64,000 nt of DNA from Anaerobacillus alkaliphilus. Its GTDB lineage: Bacteria; Bacillota; Bacilli; Bacillales; Anaerobacillaceae. Location: the NCBI RefSeq assembly GCF_004116265.1, contig NZ_QOUX01000001.1, positions 186,001 through 250,000 on the forward strand. Direction: 5' to 3'. The notes below the pieces were generated by a model that worked only from the letters and a program-made list of their open reading frames with translations, did no database searches and was not told where the DNA came from. Positions 8,797 through 17,685 of this stretch are shown here, piece by piece. The translations under genes and the position numbers were made by a program. How positions within the stretch are numbered: the stretch's first letter is position 1; each line of letters opens with the position of its first letter.

Positions 8797-9189
8797 ATGG
8801 AAACATATACAATTAGAGAATTAGCAACAAAATTTAAGGTAACAACAAGGACCATTCGTTACTACGAAGAACTTGGTATTTTAGACCCACAAAGGCTACA
8901 ATCAAAAGCACGGCTTTTTACAAAAAAGGATGAAACACGCTTACGACTAATATTAAGAGGTAAGAAATTTGGCTTTTCATTAGAAGAAATTAAAGAAATG
9001 ATTACCTTATTTGACGAAGATCGAACAGGTAAAAAGCAGTTGGAAAAAACTATGGATTTTGGCGAAAAGAAAATTGCAGACCTGAAAATTCATATAGAAG
9101 AATTAACAGAGTTAAAGGAAGAAATGGAAAATTTACTTGTTGATTATAAAAGCAAATTAGAAGAGTTAGAAAAGCAAAGTAAGTCTTAA
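8797..9189 (+). CDS. MerR family transcriptional regulator (LiuR-like)
   Basis: 130 residues: N-terminal winged helix-turn-helix (YTIRELATKFKVTTRTIRYY, residues 3-22, then EELGIL) and a long C-terminal coiled coil (about 75-130) for dimerisation. It lacks the Cys residues of metal-sensing MerR proteins. Adjacent to, and 22 bases ahead of, an acyl-CoA dehydrogenase gene, with a LiuR-type operator upstream, it probably represses this operon until an acyl-CoA effector accumulates. The effector is inference. Confidence 0.85.
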   Translation: METYTIRELATKFKVTTRTIRYYEELGILDPQRLQSKARLFTKKDETRLRLILRGKKFGFSLEEIKEMITLFDEDRTGKKQLEKTMDFGEKKIADLKIHIEELTELKEEMENLLVDYKSKLEELEKQSKS

Positions 9190-9210
9190 CTCTAGAAGGG
9201 GAGAGTGACT

Positions 9211-10863
9211 ATGAAGTTATATCAAGCAGATCCTAACTTGGCGTTTATTTTAAGACAGTATTTAGATCCTAAGTTTCTACAGTGGGCAGAACCAGAGCTC
9301 GAGAAGTTTGGTCAATTATGTGGGACTGAGTTTGATCAACGTGCAGTACATACTGATCGGGATGGGCAACCAAAGCTAATCAAGTACGATAAGTATGGAG
9401 AAGACATCTCTTTTGTTTGGTTAAATGAGGGGTATAAAAAAACGATTGAACAAACCTATAACGCAGGAATTGTTGGCTATCTTCATAAGGAAATACCGAC
9501 ATTAGGCCGGAGGGGTAATTACCTGTATTCGTTTGCCCAAGGATACTTACTCTCACAAGTTGAGCCAGGATTTTATTGTCCTGTTACCTTAACGATGGCA
9601 ACAGCATACTTGTTAGACCGTTACGGGAGTGGAGAATTAAAAGCTAAATTCCTACCACATATTATCTCTACTGGTGACGTTGAACTATTTGAAGGTGCGA
9701 CGTTCTTAACTGAGAGACAGGGTGGCTCTGATGTTGGAGCGAATGAAACGAAAGCAGAACCTTTTGGGGACCACTATGTATTGTCGGGAGAAAAGTATTT
9801 TGCTAGTAATGCTGGTGCCTGTGGTGTTGCCATGGTCCTTGGAAGAATTGAAGGAGCGCAAAAGGGGACGAAAGGTTTAAGTTTATTTTTAGTACCATGG
9901 AGGAAAGAAGATGGCTCTCTAAATGGAATTACCATTCGTAGATTAAAAGACAAATTAGGAGTACGTGCTGTACCTTCTGGCGAAGTGGTGTTTCATCAAG
10001 CGAAGGCATTCTTAGTAGGAGATGCCTCTAAAGGTTTTTCTTATATGATGGAGGCTCTAAATTTATCGAGAATTTGTAATACAATTGCTTCAGTAGGAAT
10101 TATGCAGCGCGCCTATTTAGAGGCAAAGCAATATGCTTTTACACGAGATGCCTTTGGGTCGAAATTAAAAGAGTATCCAATGGTCCAAGAAACCCTCGTT
10201 AATATGAGAGTAAAACAGGAAGTTGAAACTAGTGCTTCTTTTGCCCTAGTAGATTTCTATGACAAGGTGATTGGGCAAAATCAGGGAACAATAGAAGATC
10301 AAGCGCTCCTCCGCTTATTAATTGCCTTATTAAAGGCTGAAACTGCAGAACAGGCGATTCACTTTGCCCATGAGGCAATTGAGATGCATGGAGGAAACGG
10401 ATATATCGAAGACTTTGTCACGCCTCGTTTACTAAGAGACGCACAAGTATTGACCGTTTGGGAAGGAACAGCGAACATCTTAGGATTAGAAGTATTACGA
10501 TTACTTACTAAGTTTCATATTGATCAGCTATTCTTAAAATACATTGAAAGCGAGTATGATAAATTACCATTGGAACTACAAAGGTTAGGTTTTCCTATGA
10601 AGGTTGCTTGTGAGGGGTTAGCAAAATTTGTAGAACAGGTAAAGAGTGCCTCATCCGTTGAACAGACTTACCATTGTAAAAAGGTTGCTAAACTTATGAC
10701 AAATATTTATGAAAGTCTTGTAGCTCTGCAAGATGCAGCGATAGGTGGAGAAAGAAAGAAGATTGTTGCTCGTTTATTTATGAAAAAAACTTGGCAGGAC
10801 TCCTTATCGTTTGATAATGAAATGCTACAGCTTACGTATTTTAATGAAATTGTAGACAAATAA
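9211..10863 (+). CDS. Acyl-CoA dehydrogenase family protein, AidB-like
   Basis: 550 residues, longer than ordinary acyl-CoA dehydrogenases (about 380) and matching the AidB-like branch. The FAD/substrate block FLTERQGGSDVGANETKA (about 168-185) equals the AidB LTERxGGSDV motif, and EMHGGNGY (about 390) belongs to the C-terminal domain. It likely oxidises an acyl-CoA using FAD and passes electrons to ETF. Start at ATG 9211 because AGGGGAG ends at 9203; the GTG at 9205 would overlap the ribosome site. Co-transcribed with the MerR gene. Confidence 0.87.
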   Translation: MKLYQADPNLAFILRQYLDPKFLQWAEPELEKFGQLCGTEFDQRAVHTDRDGQPKLIKYDKYGEDISFVWLNEGYKKTIEQTYNAGIVGYLHKEIPTLGRRGNYLYSFAQGYLLSQVEPGFYCPVTLTMATAYLLDRYGSGELKAKFLPHIISTGDVELFEGATFLTERQGGSDVGANETKAEPFGDHYVLSGEKYFASNAGACGVAMVLGRIEGAQKGTKGLSLFLVPWRKEDGSLNGITIRRLKDKLGVRAVPSGEVVFHQAKAFLVGDASKGFSYMMEALNLSRICNTIASVGIMQRAYLEAKQYAFTRDAFGSKLKEYPMVQETLVNMRVKQEVETSASFALVDFYDKVIGQNQGTIEDQALLRLLIALLKAETAEQAIHFAHEAIEMHGGNGYIEDFVTPRLLRDAQVLTVWEGTANILGLEVLRLLTKFHIDQLFLKYIESEYDKLPLELQRLGFPMKVACEGLAKFVEQVKSASSVEQTYHCKKVAKLMTNIYESLVALQDAAIGGERKKIVARLFMKKTWQDSLSFDNEMLQLTYFNEIVDK

Positions 10864-10870
10864 GGTCCTT

Positions 10871-10919
10871 CCCTATAAGTAGACAAAAGTAAGCAGTCTA
10901 CTTATAGGGAGTTTTGTTT
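10871..10919 (+). terminator. Intrinsic terminator
   Basis: Fourteen-base perfect stem CCCTATAAGTAGAC/GTCTACTTATAGGG, then GTTTTGTTT. Confidence 0.88.
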
Positions 10920-10993
10920 ATAAAACGTATCCGTTTCATGTATACTAAGGAAGTACAATAGTTAATGGAGAATTATTCATTTGGAGGTAAAAG

Positions 10994-11206
10994 ATGAAAA
11001 AGGAAGATATGTTACAAACATTAAAAGAACAGGACTTAACCGATATTATTGAATTAATTGAGGATGCCGAAAATGGTGATTTAGAGGAGTTAGAATTGGT
11101 TGAAAGTGTTGGACTGTTATTTGATGAAGCTCTTAATAAAGAGGTTATTCAATTACTACAAGACCTAGGGGTAAAAATTATTTACGTAACAGATGACGAG
11201 GAATAA
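10994..11206 (+). CDS. Small acidic protein resembling sigma-70 region 1.1
   Basis: 70 residues, about a third acidic. The pattern LKEQ..., paired helices, then LLQDLGVKIIYVTDDEE resembles the region 1.1 domain at the N-terminus of SigA, where a helix is followed by (G)VEL(I)..EEE. If correct it is a stand-alone region 1.1 module that could touch RNA polymerase or DNA channels; that is inference from pattern only. TTGGAGG precedes the ATG. It lies eight bases before the PH-domain genes. Confidence 0.65.
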   Translation: MKKEDMLQTLKEQDLTDIIELIEDAENGDLEELELVESVGLLFDEALNKEVIQLLQDLGVKIIYVTDDEE

Positions 11207-11214
11207 GAGAGTCG

Positions 11215-11694
11215 ATGCGTCCACTCCCAAATCAAAAAATATCAAAAGAGGTTTTACCAGTTTGGCGTATCATAGGTTGTTTTGAAACGCTCATATATGG
11301 TTGTTTACCAATAGGGTATTTCTTTTTACTTTATTACTTTGAGTTTCCAACTTGGATTTTCTGGCTTCTGATAATTATGGTCATCGTCATTGGGATATTA
11401 AAAGTCGCTATTATTCCAACGTTACTCTGGAAAAAATGGCGTTATGAGGTTTATGAGAGTGAAGTTGATTTACAGTTTGGTATTTTGGTCGTTAAAAGAG
11501 TGCTAATTCCGATGATACGTGTTCAACATGTTGATACGAGACAAGGCCCATTACTCCGAAGATATGGTTTAGCAACAGTCACAATTACAACAGCAGCTAC
11601 CGTTCACCAAATCCCAGCATTAAGTGAAGACCTTGCATCTGAGCTAAGAGATCAGATTTCAAAATTAGCAACGGAGGCTGACGAAGATGTCTAA
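11215..11694 (+). CDS. PH domain-containing membrane protein (YdbS-like)
   Basis: 159 residues with two membrane helices (about 22-43 and 47-68) followed by a bacterial PH (bPH2) domain (about 78-155; KRVLIPMIRVQHVDTRQGPLLRRYGLATVTI is the conserved core, residues about 98-128). Its stop overlaps the next gene by eight bases, as in Bacillus ydbS-ydbT. Role in Bacillus is not well defined; a membrane-associated function is inferred. Confidence 0.85.
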   Translation: MRPLPNQKISKEVLPVWRIIGCFETLIYGCLPIGYFFLLYYFEFPTWIFWLLIIMVIVIGILKVAIIPTLLWKKWRYEVYESEVDLQFGILVVKRVLIPMIRVQHVDTRQGPLLRRYGLATVTITTAATVHQIPALSEDLASELRDQISKLATEADEDV

Positions 11695-13129
11695 CGGAAA
11701 GCGACTTCATCCTGTTGCAATTTTCTTTTTGTTTTTTTCGGCATTGAAGGAATTACTTGTGCCATTAATTGCGGCGTTTGTCTTTGGGAGAGGTGCATCC
11801 AGTTGGGAATTTCCGTTTACCGTCTATTTTGTCGTAGGTGGATTTTTACTTCTTTTTTTATATGGGTATTTAAAATGGGTAACGTTCATCTACGAAGTAA
11901 CCAAAGAAGAACTAAAAATTAAGCAAGGAATTTTCATCAAAAAACAACGCTATATTCGTCGCGAACGGATATACAGCATAGACATAACGGCAGGTGTTCT
12001 ACAGCGATTATTTCAATTAGTTGCAGTGAAGATAGAAACAGCAGGTGGTGGAAACGAGCCCGAAGTATTGCTTTCGGCGGTTACAAAACAAGAGGCTCTA
12101 GATATAAGGAAACAACTACTTGATGGAGAAAAAGAAGACCAAGAAATTCATTCGGAAACTGAAAGATCGGAGCTGAGGCCTAAGAAAGCCTGGATCCTAC
12201 CAAAAAACCACTTATTTTTGGCTGCTATAACTTCTAGTGGTGTTGGACTGGCATTTTTGGCTTTGATGGCAATAGTCACCCAATTAGAAAACTTTCTTTC
12301 GGAGCAGTTACTAATTAATTCGTTCGGTTACCTGTTTCAGTCTAGTATTTTTCTCATGGGCCTACTAGTTATCGTTTTGGTTATATTATCGTGGATTGTT
12401 TCCATAGTCGGTACCTTGCTAAAATACGGTGGTTTTACAATTAAGAAAAACGGTGACGAGATTGAAATTACTAGGGGAATTCTTGAAAAGCGTCAATTGA
12501 CTTTATCAGTCACTAGAATAACAGCAATAAGAGTAGTAGAGAGTCCTTTACGTCAACCGTTAGGATTGGCCACAGTTTACGTTGAAAGTGCTGGTGGTGG
12601 ATCGAAAGATGAGCAGCTATCCACTGTTCTTTTTCCACTTATTAAGAAACGCGAGCTACTAACACATCTTCAGGATGTAGTACCAGATTATGCATTTGAA
12701 TACCCGATTCAGTCCTTGCCATCAAGATCAAAAAAGAGGTATATCATTCGAAAGGTCGTACCAGGAGCAATAATTGCAGCTGTTATCGGTTATTTTATTC
12801 CGTTTGGCTATGTTATCGCAGTTAGTATCCTTACCTTTGCATTTCTTCTGGGTAGTCTTCAGTATAAGGATGCCGGATTTGGAAGGAATGTTAGTTTTTT
12901 GTGGATTTCATACAGGACAATCTCAAAAACATTAGTGATCCTTCCGAAACAACGAATACAGGCTTTAGAATTAAAACAATCCATTGTTCAAAAGTTCAGG
13001 GCTTTATTTACGATCAAAGTGTCAATTTTAACGAGTATTATTGGGAAATCTTTTAGAGCTATTGATGTAAGTGAAGAACAGAAAGAGGAAATTCTTTCTT
13101 GGTATTCATATGAAAAAGAGAGGGGCTAA
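11687..13129 (+). CDS. PH domain-containing membrane protein (YdbT-like)
   Basis: 480 residues. Three bPH2-type segments follow paired membrane helices: IRRERIYSIDI (about 85-95), LSVTRITAIRVVESPLRQPLGL (about 268-289) and ILPKQRIQALELKQS (about 421-435). It resembles YdbT, the partner of YdbS. The ATG lies within the end of the upstream gene, indicating translational coupling. The two probably form a membrane complex; function uncertain. Confidence 0.85.
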   Translation: MSNGKRLHPVAIFFLFFSALKELLVPLIAAFVFGRGASSWEFPFTVYFVVGGFLLLFLYGYLKWVTFIYEVTKEELKIKQGIFIKKQRYIRRERIYSIDITAGVLQRLFQLVAVKIETAGGGNEPEVLLSAVTKQEALDIRKQLLDGEKEDQEIHSETERSELRPKKAWILPKNHLFLAAITSSGVGLAFLALMAIVTQLENFLSEQLLINSFGYLFQSSIFLMGLLVIVLVILSWIVSIVGTLLKYGGFTIKKNGDEIEITRGILEKRQLTLSVTRITAIRVVESPLRQPLGLATVYVESAGGGSKDEQLSTVLFPLIKKRELLTHLQDVVPDYAFEYPIQSLPSRSKKRYIIRKVVPGAIIAAVIGYFIPFGYVIAVSILTFAFLLGSLQYKDAGFGRNVSFLWISYRTISKTLVILPKQRIQALELKQSIVQKFRALFTIKVSILTSIIGKSFRAIDVSEEQKEEILSWYSYEKERG

Positions 13130-13241
13130 CGAAGGTTAGTCCTTATTGTTTTTTTAGGAAAAAACAGGTAAATATATTCAAGTTATAAAGAATTATTTAT
13201 GGTAAAATATAGTTATAATTTTCAACATGAGGTGATATGTA

Positions 13242-13412
13242 ATGGAGACTTTTGGGAGAGGTTGTCTTTACATTATCATAGGAATTGTCGTATTAATGTT
13301 CTTAGCTATCATCACTCAAAGCCATATAAATATTCCTTTGATCATTGCTATTCCTTTGGTTATTCTTGCTTTTTGGGTAGCTAAAAAGAAAACCGATGAC
13401 AAAAATCATTAG
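13242..13412 (+). CDS. Small hypothetical membrane protein
   Basis: 56 residues beginning METFGRGCLY, with two hydrophobic stretches (about 9-25 and 30-47) split by TQSH and a charged C-terminus KKKTDDKNH. GAGGTGATATGTA gives a ribosome site before ATG 13242. An overlapping open frame from 13199 has no membrane or other pattern and is rejected. A terminator follows. Function unknown. Confidence 0.68.
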   Translation: METFGRGCLYIIIGIVVLMFLAIITQSHINIPLIIAIPLVILAFWVAKKKTDDKNH

Positions 13413-13433
13413 TTAATCGTATAGTATTCCTAG

Positions 13434-13465
13434 GGGCGACAAGTAATGTCGCCCTCATGTTTTAA
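13434..13465 (+). terminator. Intrinsic terminator
   Basis: GGGCGACA/TGTCGCCC stem with a five-base loop; T tail is weak (TCATGTTTT). Confidence 0.65.
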
Positions 13466-13546
13466 GTTTAGTAATTGAAATTTGGCTTGTTTTCCCTCAT
13501 AATTGATTTAACAGATTGGGACAAAGTGTCTAAAGGAAGGTAATGT

Positions 13547-14713
13547 ATGTCAGAAGAAAACATAACGAGAATAGATCTAGATGGCAAGGAAATAATCCTT
13601 ATCGGAACAGCGCATGTTTCAAAAAAAAGTGCTGAACAAGTAAAAGAAGTGATAGAACGAGAGAGACCTGATTCGGTCTGTATTGAATTGGACGAGCAAA
13701 GATATCAATCAATTATGGATGGAAATAAGTGGAAAGAAATGGATATTTTTAAGGTTATTAAAGAAAAAAAAGCGACGTTACTCTTAATGAACCTTCTTAT
13801 CTCTTCTTTTCAAAAACGTGTAGCGAAGCAATTTGGTATAAAACCTGGGCAAGAAATGATTCAAGGAATTGAATCGGCAAATGAGATTGGCGCAAACTTA
13901 GTATTAGCAGACCGTAATATTCAAATTACGTTTGCCCGTATCTGGCATGGAATTGGGTTGTGGGGGAAGGCAAAACTAATCCTACAAATTTTTGCAAGTA
14001 TCTTTAATAATGAAAAGATTTCAGAAGAAGAGCTTGAAAAACTTAAGTCTCAAGATATGCTTAATGCTATGCTAGATGATTTTACAGTGGCCTTTCCAAG
14101 GTTAAAGGTTCCTTTAATTGATGAACGTGATCAATATCTTGCTCAGAAAATTAAAGAAGCGCCAGGAAACAAGATTGTTGCTGTTTTAGGCGCAGCTCAT
14201 GTACCTGGTATAAAGGAAGAAATCCACAAGGAACAAGACTTAGCAGAAATTTCGAAACTGCCACCAAAGTCAAAGGCTCCAAAAATTATTGCATGGATGA
14301 TTCCAATTATTATATTAACTCTTATTGCCTATACGTTTTATGCAAACCCAACAGCTGGTATGCAACAGACAATAAGTTGGATCTTATGGAATGGTTCATT
14401 TTCGGCTTTAGGAGCAATTATTGCTCTTGGACATCCACTTGCAGTCATTACGGCATTTATAGTAGCACCGATAAGTTCTTTAAGCCCTCTTATGGCAGCA
14501 GGCTGGTTTGCTGGTTTTGTACAAGCTTATTTTAAACGCCCAAGTGTAGGTGACTTTGAAAACCTTTCGGAAGATGTTTATTCGGTTAAGGGTTTTTGGA
14601 GTAATAAAGTAACGCGAATTTTATTAATTGTAGCTCTTGCTAACCTAGGGAGTACTTTAGGGACATTTATTGGTGGAGCAGATGTTGTTCGTTTGTTCTT
14701 AGAAAACCTATAG
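13547..14713 (+). CDS. TraB/PrgY (GumN) family membrane protein
   Basis: 388 residues. The N-terminal domain contains the family motif LIGTAHVS (about 18-25), CIELDEQRY (about 46-54) and a second GxxH element VLGAAHVPGI (about 222-231). Three or four membrane helices occupy about 245-388. PrgY in enterococci blunts pheromone peptide activity, and TIKI/TraB proteins are predicted metalloproteases; this protein's target is unknown. AAGGAAGG precedes the ATG. Confidence 0.85.
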   Translation: MSEENITRIDLDGKEIILIGTAHVSKKSAEQVKEVIERERPDSVCIELDEQRYQSIMDGNKWKEMDIFKVIKEKKATLLLMNLLISSFQKRVAKQFGIKPGQEMIQGIESANEIGANLVLADRNIQITFARIWHGIGLWGKAKLILQIFASIFNNEKISEEELEKLKSQDMLNAMLDDFTVAFPRLKVPLIDERDQYLAQKIKEAPGNKIVAVLGAAHVPGIKEEIHKEQDLAEISKLPPKSKAPKIIAWMIPIIILTLIAYTFYANPTAGMQQTISWILWNGSFSALGAIIALGHPLAVITAFIVAPISSLSPLMAAGWFAGFVQAYFKRPSVGDFENLSEDVYSVKGFWSNKVTRILLIVALANLGSTLGTFIGGADVVRLFLENL

Positions 14714-14737
14714 TTGATAGTTACGCACTTATCATAG

Positions 14738-14767
14738 AAAAAAACTGGAGAAATCTCCAGTTTTTTT
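14738..14767. terminator. Bidirectional terminator
   Basis: AAACTGGAGA/TCTCCAGTTT with A run before and T run after, between convergent genes. Confidence 0.88.
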
Positions 14768-15746
14768 ATTTCGAGTTTTCTGTTGTATACGTCATTAGCA
14801 ACCGTTTCCCTTTGCTATTTGTAAATTCAAATCGATCGTAGGTGATGTCTTCACCATCGTCATTAATTTCACGCTCATAGTGGTGTTGAACGAGCAGTGT
14901 ATCGGTTCCTTTTTGATAGGAGATAAAGTTAACTCCTTTAAAGTTTTTCTCATCTTCTGAGGCAAGATATTGATTTAGAAGCGTATTATGACAATTTACA
15001 CAATCATCATGAGTCATTTGAAATTTTTGTAGCCCGTTATTTAATGAGTCTAGAGCAGGTTTTTCTAGTTCATTAACAAATATGTGATAAGGATCAAATT
15101 GATCTTTATTTAAACGGATTTGACTACCTTCCTTTACCAAATGACTTTTTTGTTTATTATCAACAAAGTATAAATCCTCATCATAATGAACAGTAACCCA
15201 ACGACCTTTTACGCGAATTTGAAAATCAAATGGACAATCATTTAATGGAACTTGATTGTTGTTTTCGTCAATGATATAAGCAAAGTCATCTTCTTTAAAC
15301 ACTGTATAGTATTGAAAATCTGTCTCCTCTGACTCATCCAATTCATAGGTAGAATCTACTTTCTGTAATTCTAATTGAAGCTCATGTAACACACGAGCGA
15401 TTTTGTTCTTCTCTTGTTGAAAGTGAGTCACCTCGTTAAGCAAAACATGAACCAGAGACTCGTGATAGCTAGTTTGCGTATCTATATCTCCTGCAGGTTC
15501 AATTTTAGAGCCTGCAACTTCATAAGTTTGACCACTAGTAAAAGGTGGTCGTGTAAGCGCATGTTCTTTTTCATCAGTTAAATTTTGTACTGGATATTGT
15601 TCAATTGCAATAATGGTAACTTTTCCTCGCCAAGGTTTTTTAGGCTCAGCGATGATATCGATTAATTCCCCAAGATAGCTACCTAATAGTGGATCAACCA
15701 CACGAATGTGCTTCCCAATATAATTATTTGCTTCTTTTCTATTCAT
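14766..15746 (-). CDS. Conserved hypothetical protein (DUF2777-like)
   Basis: 326 residues, soluble, acidic, no membrane segment. An N-terminal module (IGKHIRVVDPLLGSYLGELIDII) looks like a small beta-barrel; a Cys pair in DDCVNCHN (about 255) and an HHYERE block near the C-terminus are notable. It recalls Bacillus DUF2777 proteins but I cannot confirm the family. ATG at 15746 is favoured over GTG 15758, which lacks a ribosome site. Function unknown. Confidence 0.65.
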   Translation of the reverse strand: MNRKEANNYIGKHIRVVDPLLGSYLGELIDIIAEPKKPWRGKVTIIAIEQYPVQNLTDEKEHALTRPPFTSGQTYEVAGSKIEPAGDIDTQTSYHESLVHVLLNEVTHFQQEKNKIARVLHELQLELQKVDSTYELDESEETDFQYYTVFKEDDFAYIIDENNNQVPLNDCPFDFQIRVKGRWVTVHYDEDLYFVDNKQKSHLVKEGSQIRLNKDQFDPYHIFVNELEKPALDSLNNGLQKFQMTHDDCVNCHNTLLNQYLASEDEKNFKGVNFISYQKGTDTLLVQHHYEREINDDGEDITYDRFEFTNSKGKRLLMTYTTENSK

Positions 15747-15813
15747 GAGTAACCCCACTTTGTATTCATAATTAGTTTATCTAGTTTCATTATAGTATAT
15801 TTTGTTCGACTTG

Positions 15814-15832
15814 AGAAATGATTATCATTAGC
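15814..15832. promoter_or_regulatory. Possible Fur box
   Basis: GAAATGATTATCATTA matches about 15 of 19 positions of GATAATGATTATCATTATC. It sits in the divergent space between the DUF2777-like gene and the HNH gene. Confidence 0.4.
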
Positions 15833-15887
15833 CACTACAGAGAAGCCTTATCCATGATTGAGAAATAAAAGGAGAGATCTTTTACAA

Positions 15888-16181
15888 ATGGATGTAAATC
15901 ATTGCGAATTATGCAAACGAGATGGTGTTAAAACAACAATTCATCACCTTGTTCCTCGAGAAATGGGTGGTAACTATGGTCCGAAAGCGGATTTATGTAT
16001 CCCTTGCCATAAGCAAATTCATGCACTTTTTACAAATGAACAGTTGGCAGCAAATTTATCTACAATAGAACAATTAGAAGCCAACGACGAAATGCAAAAG
16101 TATTTAAAATGGATCAAAAAACAGCCTCCTACAGTTCTTCCAAAGCTAAAGAAATCTAAGCAAATGCGAAAGAAGCATTAA
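15888..16181 (+). CDS. HNH endonuclease-type protein (YisB-like)
   Basis: 97 residues. HNH/zinc motif: CELCKRDG (Cys pair about residues 5-8), HHLVPREMGG (catalytic His) and LCIPCHKQIHALF (second Cys pair and HNH His). This is the short stand-alone HNH form found as YisB in Bacillus. It probably nicks or cuts nucleic acid, though cellular role is unknown. AAAGGAG lies 13 bases before the ATG; a TTG at 15858 has no ribosome site. Confidence 0.78.
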   Translation: MDVNHCELCKRDGVKTTIHHLVPREMGGNYGPKADLCIPCHKQIHALFTNEQLAANLSTIEQLEANDEMQKYLKWIKKQPPTVLPKLKKSKQMRKKH

Positions 16182-16264
16182 GGTGCAATTATAAGGAAGA
16201 AGTATGGTATTTGGTACATTAATAGTAAAGGTAAGGTCAAAATAAAGATATAGGGGGGATACTG

Positions 16265-16402
16265 ATGGAAATTGAGAAACAAAGGTTTTGTCCTAACTGT
16301 AAAAAAGAAACGAAGCATAAAGTTAGAGAAGATGCTCTAGAAATAGAGTATCGGTGCTTAGAATGCCAGTTTGAAGAAGAAGTAATTAAAACGTTTTTTT
16401 GA
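16265..16402 (+). CDS. Small zinc-ribbon protein
   Basis: 45 residues with two CxxC pairs: FCPNCKKE (about 8-15) and RCLECQFE (about 31-38), a zinc ribbon. GGGGGG upstream of the ATG serves as ribosome site. A terminator follows immediately. Function unknown; the size suggests a nucleic-acid or protein-binding accessory factor. Confidence 0.72.
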   Translation: MEIEKQRFCPNCKKETKHKVREDALEIEYRCLECQFEEEVIKTFF

Positions 16403-16403
16403 G

Positions 16404-16429
16404 ACACAAGTATAGTACTTGTGTTTTTT
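16404..16429 (+). terminator. Intrinsic terminator
   Basis: ACACAAGTA/TACTTGTGT with loop TAG and six T. Confidence 0.88.
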
Positions 16430-16482
16430 CGTGCGTACATGGATTATATACTAGTAGATACACAATAAGAGGTGGAAACGAC

Positions 16483-17433
16483 TTGATAAATACAAGAGAT
16501 AATAAAGGAACTTACATATATACCTATTCCTATCATGAGGATGAACAATCCTTGTGTTTACTAGAAATGCGAATGTTTTTTGGTTTTGATAAAGCGTCAA
16601 AGTACCTTGCAAGTCCTATAAATGTTCATCCAAGCCGAAGTCCGTTTATGAAGGAGAAAATTGCTGTGTATGTTGAGAGCAAAAGTATTGAGGAGTTATG
16701 GACGAAAATTAAAGGTTTTGAGGTACCAGAGACCAAAACGTATAAAGTGGTTTTTGTTAACTTAGATAAAGGAGATAAGCTCAGCTTTAAGGAGCGTAGA
16801 AATATAGAGCGTCAGGCTGGGCTTCTCTTAAATGGAAGAGTCGACCTAAAGGAACCTATGGTTGAGTTTGGAATTATGAATGTAAATGGACGCTGGGTCT
16901 TTGGTGAGCTAGAACGAAGTGAAGCGGTTTGGTACAAACACCAAATGAAGCCACATCAATATTCAACGGCCTTAAGTACTCGAGTAGCTAGAGCGGTTGT
17001 AAACATTGCTGTTCCTAATCCAATAGGTGTAAAAGTCATTGACCCTTGCTGTGGAATTGGCACTGTTTTAGTAGAAGCTCTTTCAATGGGGATAGATATT
17101 GTAGGTAGTGACATCAATTTTCAAGTACTGCCAGGGACAAGAGAAAACATTGCTTATTTCGGCTTTCATACAGATGTCACGTTGTGTGACATTCGGGATG
17201 TGACCGAATTTTATAATGTTGCAATTATTGATATGCCTTATAATCTTTGTTCAGTCTTGCCCACCGAGGAAAAGATGGAGATGCTACAGAGCGCTAGAAA
17301 CATTGCTGATAAGGTTGTTATCGTAACTGTGGAGCCATTGGAGGAAATTTTAGAAGAAGTAGGGTTACATATCGTTGACCGCTGTGTAGCAAAAAAGTCC
17401 TCCTTTACTAGGCAGGTCATTGTATGCACATAG
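16483..17433 (+). CDS. TRM11/UPF0020-type RNA methyltransferase
   Basis: 316 residues. An N-terminal region (about 1-150) resembles the substrate-binding part of TRM11-like enzymes. The C-terminal Rossmann methyltransferase has the SAM loop VIDPCCGIGTVLVEAL (about 186-201), acidic SDINFQ (about 210) and catalytic IDMPYNL (about 247-253), a variant of N/D-PPY used for N-methylation of nucleobases. Likely target is a guanine or other base in tRNA or rRNA. TTG 16483 is chosen (AAGAGGTGG upstream); a farther Met would run through the upstream terminator. Confidence 0.82.
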   Translation: MINTRDNKGTYIYTYSYHEDEQSLCLLEMRMFFGFDKASKYLASPINVHPSRSPFMKEKIAVYVESKSIEELWTKIKGFEVPETKTYKVVFVNLDKGDKLSFKERRNIERQAGLLLNGRVDLKEPMVEFGIMNVNGRWVFGELERSEAVWYKHQMKPHQYSTALSTRVARAVVNIAVPNPIGVKVIDPCCGIGTVLVEALSMGIDIVGSDINFQVLPGTRENIAYFGFHTDVTLCDIRDVTEFYNVAIIDMPYNLCSVLPTEEKMEMLQSARNIADKVVIVTVEPLEEILEEVGLHIVDRCVAKKSSFTRQVIVCT

Positions 17434-17554
17434 ACTAGCAGATACAATGAACATTTTTTGTTTATGTGCATACTATGCTATTGTTATTTACTCATTTTAA
17501 TTTGTTAGAAAGTTCTTGATATATTCATCGATACTTATTTACAATGAAATTAAG

Positions 17555-17571
17555 TTTTTCCTTAAGGAAAC
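17555..17571 (+). promoter_or_regulatory. MntR box 1
   Basis: TTTTTCCTTAAGGAAAC, close to the Bacillus MntR operator TTTGCCTTAAGGAAAC, with a 14-base perfect palindrome. Confidence 0.75.
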
Positions 17572-17639
17572 ATTTTTAGTAAGGGTTAAAATAAAGGCAC
17601 TTGTCTAAAATAGCTGAGTGCTTTCTTATTTAGGCAAAA

Positions 17640-17656
17640 AGTTTCCTTAAGGCAAT
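17640..17656 (-). promoter_or_regulatory. MntR box 2
   Basis: On the minus strand ATTGCCTTAAGGAAACT, essentially identical to the Bacillus MntR operator. The two boxes lie 84 bases apart and flank the presumed promoter of the microprotein and manganese-binding lipoprotein genes. The rest of 17434-17685 holds no gene. Confidence 0.82.
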
Positions 17657-17685
17657 AAAATTAGTTGTGGACAAAAGGGGAGTGG

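Noticed and set aside
13199-13384. 61-residue frame
   Set aside because: The 13242-13412 frame has the ribosome site and membrane pattern; this one has neither.
17557-17653. TTTCCTTAAGG repeats as a mobile-element footprint
   Set aside because: They match the MntR operator, which fits the downstream manganese gene better.
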